Positions 12,324-20,624 of a DNA stretch of 20,624 nucleotides are shown here, one piece after another; the first letter of the stretch is position 1, and every line of letters begins with the position of its first letter. This stretch comes from Lachnospiraceae bacterium UBA3814 (GTDB lineage: Bacteria; Bacillota; Clostridia; Lachnospirales; Lachnospiraceae), in contig DFEA01000022.1 in assembly GCA_002368575.1 (NCBI GenBank), positions 1-20,624 of the forward strand, read 5' to 3'. The notes under the pieces were generated by a model. The model worked only from the letters and a program-made list of their open reading frames with translations. It was not told the DNA's origin and ran no database searches. The translations under genes were made by a program, and so were the position numbers.

Positions 12324-14855
12324 ATGGCTGTTCTGCCTGTATACAACATGATAACCGTGCCGGATTCCAATATATACCTTAAAACTGATTATTATCAGAG
12401 AATGACGGGAAAGGTTCCGGCAGTGGATGATAAAATAACTATCGTTATTTTAAAAGAGGAGCTTTCCCGAAAGGACATTGTAAGCGACAGCTTTTATCCG
12501 GTGGGGATCACCGGCACCATTACAGAGGTAAACGAAAACGGATATATCGTTATCCACCTCAAGAACAGGATCAATATCGAGGAGGCGACTGTTTTTCCCA
12601 ATCACAGCATAGACCTTTCCATAGAAAAGCGAAGCGATATAGACGACCTTGACCGGGACGACGCCGAAAAACGTCTTATGAACTTAAAGAGCGAGATAGT
12701 GCGTTTTTCGGATAACTACCAGATGGGGGCGGTGATAAGGGGCTATGCCGCAAGGTGGACAAGGATAGCGGAGCTTGCGGCGGCTATGTCTCCCTGGATG
12801 ATAAATCCCAATAAGGAGCGCTATGAGGTGCTTGCGGAGGACAGCCTCCAGAAAAGGTTTGACAAGCTTGAGAAGATGATCTATGAGAACCTTGAGCTTA
12901 CCCGGGTGCAGGCTCAGGCAAAGACCGCTCAGGAGGAGGATTACCAGAAGATCTACAGGGAATCCGCCATTAAAAAGCAGATGGAATACCTCCAGAAGGA
13001 AATGGACGATCTCCATCCCGAAAGCGTTTCGGATATCAGAAGGCTCGAGATAAAGCTTGAGGAATCGAGCATGAACGAAACGGCTAAGAAGGAGGGAAGG
13101 AAGCTTTTAAACCGTTTGAAGTCCGAGGGTCACAACAGCGCCGAATCGGGGATGCTGCTTGACTATCTGGATTTCCTGACCTCACTCCCATGGGACAAGC
13201 AGGAGGCAAAGACGATAAAGCTTGATGATGCAAGGGCAGTGCTTGAGGAGGATCATTACGGCCTGAAAAAGGTCAAGAAAAGGATCATAGAGCAGATCGC
13301 CGTTATGAACCTGAAGGGAGAGCAGTCCGGCTCCATCCTTCTGTTTGTGGGTGCTCCCGGTACCGGAAAGACAAGCATAGGACAGAGCATCGCAAAGGCG
13401 CTCGACCGTAAGTATGTGAGGGTGAGCCTTGGAGGCGTAAGGGACGAGGCAGACATAAGGGGCCACAGAAGGACCTATATAGGAGCAATGCCCGGACGTA
13501 TCATAGACGGGATAGAAAAGAGCGGAGTGTCCAATCCGGTAATGGTCCTTGACGAGGTGGATAAGCTCTCGCAGAGCTATAACGGGGATCCCGCAAGCGC
13601 TCTTCTTGAGGTGCTTGACCCCGAACAGAACCATACCTTTACCGATCATTACCTGAATGTTCCCTATGACCTTTCGGATGTGCTGTTCATCTGTACGGCA
13701 AATACCGTGGATACCATCCCGGAGCCGCTTTTAAACCGTATGGAGGTCATAGAATTCCAGGGCTATACGCCGATCGAAAAGCACTCTATCGCAACACAGC
13801 ACCTTATACCTAAGGCATTAAAGGCGGTTGGGATACCGGAGGGAGCTCTTCAGATAACGGATGATGCCGTAGACAGGATCATAGAGGATTACACCAGGGA
13901 AGCGGGTGTCAGAGGGCTGAAAAAGCGGATAGACACAATATGCAGGAGCGCGGCCGTAAAGCTTGTGGAAAATTACAAGGAGCCTGACGCGCAGGATACG
14001 GCAGAAAAGAGCGGAGAGAAGGCTTCTGCGGAGAGCGCGTCTCAGGCTGCACCCGAGGATAATAACAGTGCGTCTCAGACTGCGCCTGAGGGTAATAAAA
14101 GCGAGTCTCCCGCCGCAGCCGGGGAGAACGGCAGGGCTCTGACAGAGACGGAAGAAGGCAGAGAGGAGACCCTCAGGACTCCGGCTTTGAAGGAGCGCAT
14201 AAAAGGGGTCATCGATGTAAATACGGACAATCTGAAGGACTTCCTTGACATGAGCCCTGTTCATCACAAATTTGTGAAGGAAAAGGCAAAGCCGGGGATC
14301 ATAACGGGGCTTGCCTGGACAAGTGTCGGGGGCGATATCCTTTATATAGAGACCATGTTTACAAAGGGCTCGGGACAGGTGATCATAACGGGACAGCTCG
14401 GGGATGTTATGAAGGAATCGGCAAAGATAGCCGTAAGTCTTGTTAAGTCGGTATTTCCCGAAAAGGCCGAGCTGTTTTCAAAGAACGACCTTCATATCCA
14501 TGTTCCGGACGGTGCCACGCCCAAGGACGGACCCTCGGCAGGCATCACGCTGACTATCGCCATAGCCTCTCTGGCCACCGGAAACGCGGTGACTCCGAGG
14601 ATCGCCATGACAGGCGAGGTCTCCCTTCAGGGCAATGTAAACCCCATAGGAGGGCTGCCTGAGAAGCTTATGGCCGCCCACAGGGCAGGGGTCAGGAAGG
14701 TGTTTATACCGAAGGATAATGAATTTGATCTTAAGGATGTGGCCTCTGAGGTCAGAGAGGCTCTTGAGATAATACCTGTTTCAACGGTCGAGGATGTGCT
14801 CAACGAGACAGGAGTACTTAAGAGCATGCATAAATCAAAGCTTAAGGCAGTATAA
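12324..14855 (+). CDS. lon: ATP-dependent protease Lon
   Basis: An 843-residue LonA-type protease: N-terminal substrate domain, coiled-coil region (about 190-280), AAA+ module and serine protease domain. Walker A is GAPGTGKT (343-350), Walker B is VMVLDEVDK, and the catalytic dyad is Ser738 (DGPSAG) with Lys781 (GGLPEK), 43 residues apart as in E. coli Lon. It degrades misfolded and regulatory proteins in the cytoplasm. AAGGAGGG lies seven bases before the ATG. Family members are usually 770-810 residues; the excess is an acidic, low-complexity insertion (about 553-617) between the AAA+ helical lid and the protease domain, with 11-residue tandem repeats. The promoter carries a CIRCE operator, so heat-shock induction through HrcA is expected. 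Confidence 0.97.
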   Translation: MAVLPVYNMITVPDSNIYLKTDYYQRMTGKVPAVDDKITIVILKEELSRKDIVSDSFYPVGITGTITEVNENGYIVIHLKNRINIEEATVFPNHSIDLSIEKRSDIDDLDRDDAEKRLMNLKSEIVRFSDNYQMGAVIRGYAARWTRIAELAAAMSPWMINPNKERYEVLAEDSLQKRFDKLEKMIYENLELTRVQAQAKTAQEEDYQKIYRESAIKKQMEYLQKEMDDLHPESVSDIRRLEIKLEESSMNETAKKEGRKLLNRLKSEGHNSAESGMLLDYLDFLTSLPWDKQEAKTIKLDDARAVLEEDHYGLKKVKKRIIEQIAVMNLKGEQSGSILLFVGAPGTGKTSIGQSIAKALDRKYVRVSLGGVRDEADIRGHRRTYIGAMPGRIIDGIEKSGVSNPVMVLDEVDKLSQSYNGDPASALLEVLDPEQNHTFTDHYLNVPYDLSDVLFICTANTVDTIPEPLLNRMEVIEFQGYTPIEKHSIATQHLIPKALKAVGIPEGALQITDDAVDRIIEDYTREAGVRGLKKRIDTICRSAAVKLVENYKEPDAQDTAEKSGEKASAESASQAAPEDNNSASQTAPEGNKSESPAAAGENGRALTETEEGREETLRTPALKERIKGVIDVNTDNLKDFLDMSPVHHKFVKEKAKPGIITGLAWTSVGGDILYIETMFTKGSGQVIITGQLGDVMKESAKIAVSLVKSVFPEKAELFSKNDLHIHVPDGATPKDGPSAGITLTIAIASLATGNAVTPRIAMTGEVSLQGNVNPIGGLPEKLMAAHRAGVRKVFIPKDNEFDLKDVASEVREALEIIPVSTVEDVLNETGVLKSMHKSKLKAV
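14037..14132 (+). repeat. 33-bp tandem repeats inside the lon linker
   Basis: Units start at 14037, 14070 and 14103 (33, 33 and about 30 bp). The first two encode ASQAAPEDNNS- and ASQTAPEGNKS-type 11-mers, and the third is a diverged ESPAAAGENG. The repeat is in frame and probably expands the flexible linker between ATPase and protease domains by slippage. Confidence 0.75.
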
Positions 14856-14858
14856 TCA

Positions 14859-14898
14859 TGTCAGGGTCAGAAGTCACATGGCACTTTTGACCCTGACA
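14859..14898. repeat. 16-bp palindromic hairpin between lon and copA
   Basis: TGTCAGGGTCAGAAGT (14859-14874) pairs with ACTTTTGACCCTGACA (14883-14898) over 16 positions with one G-U, loop CACATGGC. It starts three bases after the lon stop and ends 17 bases before the copA start. Neither strand has a T tract after it, so it is not a standard intrinsic terminator. It may be a 3' stabilising structure, a dispersed palindrome or a protein site. Confidence 0.7.
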
Positions 14899-14915
14899 TC
14901 GGATAATGGAGTATT

Positions 14916-17501
14916 ATGGAAAAATATAATGTTACGGGAATGAGCTGTGCCGCCTGTCAGGCGAGGGTCGAGAAGGCGGTCTCGGCAGTCCCGGGGGTTT
15001 CATCGTGCAGCGTAAGTCTTCTTACAAATACTCTGGGAGTTGAGGGCGCGGCAGCACCCTCGGAGGTCATTAAGGCCGTTGAGGCAGCGGGGTATGGTGC
15101 CAGCATAAGGGATAGCGAGGGTAAGGACAAAAAGGGCTCATATTCCGAAAAGCTCCTTGCTGAGGAGGAGGCGCTTAAGGATAAGACCACGCCTGTCCTT
15201 AAAAAAAGGCTTGTCAGCTCTGTTCTTTTCATGCTGGTATTAATGTATTTTTCCATGGGGCATATGATGCTTCACCTGCCGCTTCCGGGCTTTTTTACAG
15301 GAAATCCCGTTGCGGTCGGCCTTATGGAGCTGATGCTTTCGGCCATAGTGATGATCATAAACCAGCATTTCTTTGTAAGCGGCTTTAAGAGCCTCTTCCA
15401 CGGAGCCCCCAACATGGACAGCCTTATAGCCACGGGATCGTCCGCGGCCTTTATATATTCGGTCATCATGCTGTTTAAGATGACGGAGGCCGTCACGGAG
15501 GGCAGGGGGAGCGATGCGTCGGCTTACCTCGGAGAGCTTTATTTTGAAACGGCGGCAATGATACTTACCCTTATCACGGTAGGAAAGCTGCTTGAGTCGA
15601 TCTCAAAGGGAAGGACGACGAATGCGCTGAAAAGCCTTATGAAGCTTGCCCCGAAGACCGCAAATGTCGAAAAGAACGGACGGGAGGAGACGGTGCCCAT
15701 AGATGAGGTGGCTGCGGGCGACATCTTCTTTGTGAGGCCCGGAGAGAGCATTCCCGTTGACGGAGTGATAATCGAGGGAAGCAGCGCAGTTGACGAGGCA
15801 GCCCTTACCGGGGAGAGCATCCCGGTGGATAAGGCTATCGGAGACAAGGTCTTTTCCGCCACCTTAAACCGTTCAGGGTTTCTAAAGTGCAGGGCGGAAA
15901 GGGTGGGGGAGGACTCCACTCTCGCGCAGATAATACAGATGGTCAGTGACGCGGCCGCCACAAAGGCACCCATCGCAAGGCTTGCGGACAGGATATCGGG
16001 CGTCTTTGTCCCGGTGGTCATCGGGATAGCGCTTATAACCGTGGTCGTCTGGCTTTTGTGCGGAGAAAGCGTCGGCTTTTCCCTTGCCAGAGGGATATGC
16101 GTACTCGTTGTGAGCTGTCCCTGCGCGCTGGGCCTTGCGACACCTGTATCCATAATGGTAGGCAACGGTGTGGGAGCAAGGAACGGGATACTTTTCAAAA
16201 ATGCCGAAAGCTTGCAGGAATGCGGCAATATCCGAATAATGGCACTTGATAAGACCGGTACCATAACAAGGGGAGAGCCCCGGGTCACGGATGTTTATCC
16301 CCTGGAGGGTACGGATGAAACGGAGCTTCTGAGGCTTGCCCTGAGCCTCGAGATAAAAAGCGAGCATCCGCTTGCAAAGGCTGTCACAGAATATGCCCGC
16401 GGGCTTAAATTGGAGCCGTATGAGGCAGCCGGGGTTACGGAGGTCGCCGGAGGCGGGCTTAAGGGAACGATCTCAGGGAGGCTGATCCTTGCGGGAAATG
16501 CCAGGTTTATCGGCAGCGAAACGGCTCTTCACGGAGAAACGAAGGAGCTTACCGAAAAGCTTGCCTCAGAAGGAAAGACGCCCCTGCTTTTTGCGCAGAA
16601 GGGTGAAGCGGACGGTAAAACACGGCTGCTTGGTATGATAGCGGTCGCGGATACGATAAAGGAGGACAGCAGGCAGGCCATAGCGGAGCTTAAGAAAATG
16701 GGCATCCGCACAGTGATGCTTACCGGAGACAACAGGCGCACCGCGGAGGCAATAGGGAAAGAGGCGGGAGTCGACAGGGTGATCGCGGAGGTCATGCCTC
16801 AGGATAAGGAGTCCGCGGTAAGAGACCTTATGGAGCTTGGCAGGACCGCGATGACGGGAGACGGGATAAACGACGCCCCGGCGCTCACCAGAGCCGATAT
16901 CGGCATCGCCATAGGCGCGGGTGCCGACGTTGCGATAGATGCCGCGGACATTGTGCTCATGAAGAGCAGGCTGACGGATGCCTCGGCGGCGATAAGGCTC
17001 AGCCGGAGAACCTATCTCAATATAAAGGAGAACCTTTTCTGGGCTTTATTTTATAATGCGCTGCTCATACCGGCAGCCGCGGGGCTTTACGCAAAGCCTC
17101 TGGGGATCACCATGAACCCGATGCTTGGGGCGCTGGCAATGAGTCTCTCAAGCTTCTGCGTGGTATCCAATGCCTTAAGGCTGAATCTTGTGGATATCCG
17201 TGATGCTTCCCGGGACAGGAGGGCGGGAGAGCTGCCGGACCTTGACAGGATCGGACGGAAGGAAAACAAACCAAGGGAGGGAAGAGAAATGACAGAAAAA
17301 ACAATGAAGATCGAGGGGATGATGTGCGCTCACTGTGAGGCCACGGTAAAAAAGGCGCTTGAGGCAATAGACGGCGTAAGCGAGGCAAGGGTAAGCCACG
17401 AGGATGGCTGCGCTCTGGTCTCAATGGATTTCCCCGTAGAGGATGCGGTGTTGAAGGAGGCAGTCGAGGATAAGGATTATAAGGTTCTTGATATAGCATA
17501 A
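14916..17501 (+). CDS. copA: Copper-exporting P1B ATPase with N- and C-terminal HMA domains
   Basis: An 861-residue heavy-metal P-type ATPase. N-terminal HMA domain with GMSCAAC (Cys11, Cys14); membrane metal site CPC at 401-403; phosphorylated Asp445 in DKTGTIT; TGDN and GDGINDAP hinge motifs. CPC plus HMA Cys pairs indicate Cu(I) export driven by ATP. A second HMA domain (from about residue 792, GMMCAHC with Cys804 and Cys807) follows a charged linker and looks like a fused CopZ-type chaperone; a strong internal ribosome site precedes its first Met. GGAG lies five bases before the chosen ATG. Its relation to lon is unclear: 60 bp separate them with a palindrome but no obvious promoter, so readthrough from lon is possible. 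No copper regulator is encoded nearby. Confidence 0.95.
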   Translation: MEKYNVTGMSCAACQARVEKAVSAVPGVSSCSVSLLTNTLGVEGAAAPSEVIKAVEAAGYGASIRDSEGKDKKGSYSEKLLAEEEALKDKTTPVLKKRLVSSVLFMLVLMYFSMGHMMLHLPLPGFFTGNPVAVGLMELMLSAIVMIINQHFFVSGFKSLFHGAPNMDSLIATGSSAAFIYSVIMLFKMTEAVTEGRGSDASAYLGELYFETAAMILTLITVGKLLESISKGRTTNALKSLMKLAPKTANVEKNGREETVPIDEVAAGDIFFVRPGESIPVDGVIIEGSSAVDEAALTGESIPVDKAIGDKVFSATLNRSGFLKCRAERVGEDSTLAQIIQMVSDAAATKAPIARLADRISGVFVPVVIGIALITVVVWLLCGESVGFSLARGICVLVVSCPCALGLATPVSIMVGNGVGARNGILFKNAESLQECGNIRIMALDKTGTITRGEPRVTDVYPLEGTDETELLRLALSLEIKSEHPLAKAVTEYARGLKLEPYEAAGVTEVAGGGLKGTISGRLILAGNARFIGSETALHGETKELTEKLASEGKTPLLFAQKGEADGKTRLLGMIAVADTIKEDSRQAIAELKKMGIRTVMLTGDNRRTAEAIGKEAGVDRVIAEVMPQDKESAVRDLMELGRTAMTGDGINDAPALTRADIGIAIGAGADVAIDAADIVLMKSRLTDASAAIRLSRRTYLNIKENLFWALFYNALLIPAAAGLYAKPLGITMNPMLGALAMSLSSFCVVSNALRLNLVDIRDASRDRRAGELPDLDRIGRKENKPREGREMTEKTMKIEGMMCAHCEATVKKALEAIDGVSEARVSHEDGCALVSMDFPVEDAVLKEAVEDKDYKVLDIA
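17272..17291 (+). promoter_or_regulatory. Internal Shine-Dalgarno and in-frame ATG in copA
   Basis: AGGGAGGGAAG at 17273-17283 lies a few bases upstream of ATG 17289-17291, which is in the copA frame (Met792). Initiation here would yield a free 70-residue HMA protein of CopZ type. The site is stronger than that of copA itself. Confidence 0.5.
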
Positions 17502-17560
17502 GGATCCTGCTTTTAAACAATTTTTGAGTTTTTGTAGTAGTTCTTATTATTTTTTTCATA

Positions 17561-17683
17561 TATAATACCGATATATAAAAAGGAAAAGGGCTTTTGCCCC
17601 GACCGGAAAAAGAGTGCCGGAAAACCGTATTATACTGTTTCCGGCGGGAAACCAAATATCAAAGCTTACAGACTTGAGCCCTT
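17561..17683 (+). promoter_or_regulatory. -10 box and structured 5' leader of the DUF342 gene
   Basis: TATAAT at 17561-17566 is a good -10 box with no clear -35. The leader then contains GCCGGAAAAC (17616-17625) pairing with GTTTCCGGC (17637-17645), with one bulged A. AAGGGCT (17586-17592) can pair with AGCCCTT (17677-17683), directly before the ATG, or GGGC can instead pair locally with GCCC (17596-17599). The two folds exclude each other. There is no Shine-Dalgarno in front of the ATG. This is consistent with leader-controlled translation, but I match it to no known riboswitch class. Confidence 0.4.
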
Positions 17684-19867
17684 ATGACTGTTCAGGAAAA
17701 GCTCAGATTACTAAAAGAAGGATACACAAAAGAACAGATAACAGAGCTTCAGCTTGGAGAGGAGGCATTTCTGGATGTCTCCTATTATTCAGGCAAGGAG
17801 TTTAATGCGCTTCAGATGAAGGAGATCAGGCTTGGCATGGAGATGGGTCTTGACGTGACCCTCTATGCAAAGCCTCGTTTTGATTGGCTTCAGATGGAGC
17901 AGATAAGGCTGGGGCTCTTAAAGGACCTGAACGTAAAAAGATATGCCTTTGCCAATATTCCCTTCGACGTGATGAAGGAGTTAAGGCTCGGGATGGAGGA
18001 GGACATAGACCTTTCCGCCTATGCGGCGCGTAAGGCTCCGGTGCTTCGGGAAATAAGGCTTTCACATCGGTCCGGGGTGGATATCATTCCCTATGTTCAG
18101 GCAGGCTATGACGAGGAACAGCTTGAGCAGATAAGGCTGGCCTTAGAAGGCAACGTTCCCATAGAAGAGTATATAAAGGAGGAGTTCAGGGGCATATCCT
18201 TAAGGGAGATAAGGATCGGCCTTGAGCGCAGGGTGGATGTCAGCAAATACGCTGATGTCTCGTATAACTGGCGCCAGATGCGGGAGATAAGGCTGGGCCT
18301 TGAGCATCAGGTGGAGGTGGATGAGTACTTAAACCCGATGTATGACTGGAGGCAGATGTATGAGATAAGGGAGGGTCTTGAGGAGGGCCTTAATACAGGC
18401 TATTACAGGAACCTCATGTATACCGCCAGGGAAATGAAAAGGCGCCGTGAATACATGCTCACTCATACGAGGGATGAGTACATGAGCAGGGATGAGACGC
18501 CTGTGGTCGTCAATCAGGATAATTTCACGATAACGATAAGCGCCGACAAGTTTTCAGCCACGATCAGAATGCATGAGCGGGACAATTCCTCCAACTTTAA
18601 GGGAGTGATAAAGCTGCTCAGGGAAAGGAACGTGGTTTACGGCATCAAGGAGGATGTGGTAAAAAGAGTCGTGGCAGGGGACGCCATCGGCAGGGATGTG
18701 GTGGTCGCGGAGGGCAGGAGGCCTGAAAAGGGTAAGGACGGCTGGTATGAGCGCTTTTTCCAGACCAGCTTTTCCAGGAAGCCAAAGGAGCTTGAGGACG
18801 GGTCTCTTGATTATCAGAATATCGAATGGTTCGAGACCGTAAGAAAGGGTCAGAAGCTTATGGAATATCACGATGCCGAGGATGGGACCGACGGCTGTAC
18901 GGTCACCGGCATCGTCATAAAAGCAATAAAGGGAAAGCCGCTTCCGGTCCTAAGGGGCAAGGGCTTTACCGTTTCGGAGGACGGCAGGACTTATTTTGCG
19001 GAATCAAACGGCTATGTTGAATTAAAGAACGGCTCTCTTGAGGTACACACGGTGCTTACCGTCAAGGAGGTCACCTTTACTACGGGAAAGATCATTTTTG
19101 ACGGCGATGTGCATGTACAGGGCAATGTCAGCGACGGCGGTCATATCGAAGCCACCGGAGACATACTCATAGACGGAATGGTGGAGGGAGCCACCATCAG
19201 GGCTGACGGGGATATCGTCATCAAAAACGGAGTCAACGGGGACAATAAGGGAAGCATCACCTCTAAAAAAAGCATATCCTCAAGCTTTTTCGAATATGCC
19301 ACGGTTACGGCGGGAGGCTCCGTAAATACCAATTACATCCTAAGCAGCAGGGTGTATTCGGGCGATATGGTCAAGGTCAGCGGAGGAAAAGGGAGCATAA
19401 TAGGAGGCGTAGTCTACGCCACCTACCAGATACAGGCACAGTCGGTCGGAAACGAAGCCTTTGTCAGAACCATATTAAAGCTTGGGCTCGACGACAATAT
19501 GATGAAGAAGCAGGTCAATATCGAGGCCCAGCTTAAAACAGTGAAAACAGAGATAAGCTCTCTTACAAATATGTACAAACAGCTTTCCGAGACACTTTCC
19601 GCCGAGGAAAAGAGTCAGAATGAAATGTATCTTAAGATCGAGAATTCGATATACGCAAAGAAGGAAAGCATAAAAAGGCTGGAGGAGGAAAAGGAAAAGG
19701 GCCTTAAGCTCATCAAGGAAACGGAAAAGGCCAGGGCGGTCATAACGGGAAGGGTGTTTGAGAATGTTGTGGTCGATCTGAACGGTAAGAAATGGATGTC
19801 AAGGAATACCTCCAATATCATCATTCAGCTTGATGACGGGGTTCCGTCTGTAAGGATCGGGTTTTAG
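17684..19867 (+). CDS. DUF342 (FapA-like) protein with N-terminal EIRLGL repeats
   Basis: A 727-residue soluble protein. Residues about 14-255 hold eight to nine repeats of about 26 residues, consensus F/Y-D-x-x-Q-M-x-E-I-R-L-G-L-E-x-x-x-D-V-x-x-Y. Residues about 275-600 form a DUF342 (FapA-type polymerisation) region, with a Gly/Asp/Val-rich beta-helix (about 465-600, for example GDVHVQGNVSDGGHIEATGD). A coiled coil (about 612-690) and a short C-terminal beta segment follow. DUF342 proteins in Firmicutes are poorly characterised; a scaffold or cell-surface/motility regulator has been proposed for relatives. The ATG at 17684 lacks a ribosome site but the repeats begin right after it. The stop is 14 bases before the HD-GYP gene, so the two are probably co-transcribed. 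Confidence 0.8.
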   Translation: MTVQEKLRLLKEGYTKEQITELQLGEEAFLDVSYYSGKEFNALQMKEIRLGMEMGLDVTLYAKPRFDWLQMEQIRLGLLKDLNVKRYAFANIPFDVMKELRLGMEEDIDLSAYAARKAPVLREIRLSHRSGVDIIPYVQAGYDEEQLEQIRLALEGNVPIEEYIKEEFRGISLREIRIGLERRVDVSKYADVSYNWRQMREIRLGLEHQVEVDEYLNPMYDWRQMYEIREGLEEGLNTGYYRNLMYTAREMKRRREYMLTHTRDEYMSRDETPVVVNQDNFTITISADKFSATIRMHERDNSSNFKGVIKLLRERNVVYGIKEDVVKRVVAGDAIGRDVVVAEGRRPEKGKDGWYERFFQTSFSRKPKELEDGSLDYQNIEWFETVRKGQKLMEYHDAEDGTDGCTVTGIVIKAIKGKPLPVLRGKGFTVSEDGRTYFAESNGYVELKNGSLEVHTVLTVKEVTFTTGKIIFDGDVHVQGNVSDGGHIEATGDILIDGMVEGATIRADGDIVIKNGVNGDNKGSITSKKSISSSFFEYATVTAGGSVNTNYILSSRVYSGDMVKVSGGKGSIIGGVVYATYQIQAQSVGNEAFVRTILKLGLDDNMMKKQVNIEAQLKTVKTEISSLTNMYKQLSETLSAEEKSQNEMYLKIENSIYAKKESIKRLEEEKEKGLKLIKETEKARAVITGRVFENVVVDLNGKKWMSRNTSNIIIQLDDGVPSVRIGF

Positions 19868-19881
19868 GCGGGAGGCAGGTT

Positions 19882-20624
19882 ATGAATGAGAAGATCTTAA
19901 TATACGACGAGGCTCTGGAAAACAGAAGAGAGATAGCGGATATGCTCTCAGACGAGTATGAGGTGGGGGATTGCGGAGACTATGAGGAGCTTATAAGAAA
20001 GATCACCGATCCCGCGGAATCTCCGTCCGTACTGATCATAAACATCACCTTTCCGGACGCTAAGGGGCTGAGTGTCCTTGAAAAGGTGGTGAGCGAGGGG
20101 CTTGCGGATATCATTCCCATTGTCGCCATGTCCGAGAGGGATAATAAGATCGCGGAGAGGAAATGCTATCTTCTGGGCGCCTATGATTACATGTACAAGC
20201 CCTATGATGAGGTCATTGTCAGGGCGAGGATAAGAAACGCGGCAAACCTCTATCATAAAAGCTCGGGCTTAAAGACCAAGGTAAACAGCCAGGAGGTGAC
20301 CTTAAACAAGCAGCTGATCCTGCTTCAGAAGCAGGCGGCAGAGCTTCAGAAAAGCAACAACGCGATCATCGAGATCCTGGGTACCGTGGTAGAGTCGCGA
20401 AGCCTTGAGAGCGATGATCACGTAAAGAGGGTCAAGAGCTTTACCTATGAGCTGACAAAGAACATGATGGATATGTTTCCGGAGTACAGGCTGACTGCCA
20501 GGAGGGTGGAGATGATAGCCTCCGCAAGCGCGCTTCACGACGTGGGCAAGATAGCCATACCGGACAGTATCCTCTTAAAGCCGGGGAAGCTCACCAATGA
20601 TGAGTTTGACCTTATGAAGAGCCA
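19882..20624 (+). CDS. Receiver-HD-GYP protein (c-di-GMP phosphodiesterase), 3' end outside window
   Basis: The first 247 codons are present. Residues 1-120 form a response-regulator receiver with an acidic pair (YDE), a conserved Ser (AMSERD) and Lys (YMYKPYD), but the phospho-acceptor position reads IINITFPDAKG: Asn54 replaces Asp. A coiled coil (about 130-165) leads into an HD-GYP domain with His180 (DDHVKRV), His219-Asp220 (ALHDVGKIAIPDSIL) and LKPGKL; the GYP motif would lie beyond the edge. It should hydrolyse c-di-GMP, controlled by something other than phosphorylation of this receiver. GGGAGG is upstream and the gene follows the DUF342 gene in one operon. Confidence 0.85.
   Translation, partial: MNEKILIYDEALENRREIADMLSDEYEVGDCGDYEELIRKITDPAESPSVLIINITFPDAKGLSVLEKVVSEGLADIIPIVAMSERDNKIAERKCYLLGAYDYMYKPYDEVIVRARIRNAANLYHKSSGLKTKVNSQEVTLNKQLILLQKQAAELQKSNNAIIEILGTVVESRSLESDDHVKRVKSFTYELTKNMMDMFPEYRLTARRVEMIASASALHDVGKIAIPDSILLKPGKLTNDEFDLMKS

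Noticed and set aside
17586..17683. c-di-GMP (GEMM) riboswitch before the DUF342 gene
   Set aside because: The conserved GEMM core segments and tetraloop arrangement are not present; kept only as an unclassified structured leader.

Overview
The window looks like chromosomal DNA from a Clostridia-class Firmicute, most probably a Lachnospiraceae relative of the Butyrivibrio type. The grounds are strong purine-rich ribosome binding sites, sigma-A promoters of TTGnnn-17-TATAnT form, a CIRCE heat-shock operator, small proteins with 'L-N/D-D...V-x-G-G' leaders, a DUF342 (FapA-like) protein with EIRLGL repeats, and several cyclic-di-GMP proteins. This placement is an inference; no rRNA or other marker gene is present.

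Layout. Positions 1-1000 hold a remnant of an LprI-type gene and a PilZ c-di-GMP receptor. A minus-strand gene at 1092-1373 encodes a small double-glycine-leader protein. It is divergent from a five-gene plus-strand operon at 1569-8544: FHA-GGDEF cyclase, SEL1-repeat protein, HExxH putative metalloprotease, hybrid histidine kinase with two receivers, and a membrane-anchored SAM methyltransferase. Convergent to it is a minus-strand block: two more double-glycine-leader proteins (one frameshifted, with a zinc-ribbon cargo) and a DUF218/YdcF membrane protein. Positions 10335-10672 carry two identical 42-nt palindromic repeats. Positions 10673-11880 are an unrecognised gene broken by a frameshift and an in-frame amber codon. 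Positions 11883-12147 form a long foldback (MITE-like element or structured RNA). Next come lon behind a sigma-A promoter with a CIRCE operator, a copA copper ATPase with metal-binding domains at both ends, the DUF342 protein behind a structured 5' leader, and the start of a receiver-HD-GYP phosphodiesterase that runs off the window.

How the genes fit together. A GGDEF, a PilZ and an HD-GYP protein (make, sense, degrade) give the region a c-di-GMP theme, although they lie in at least three transcription units. lon and copA are stress functions. The most unusual material is the set of three double-glycine-leader proteins. Two of them are driven by nearly identical promoters and the third sits in the same operon as one of those two. 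No exporter or modifying enzyme is present in the window. Two genes here are each out of frame by one A in a six-A run. That may be real mutation, recoding or sequencing error, and must be settled before these genes are called dead.
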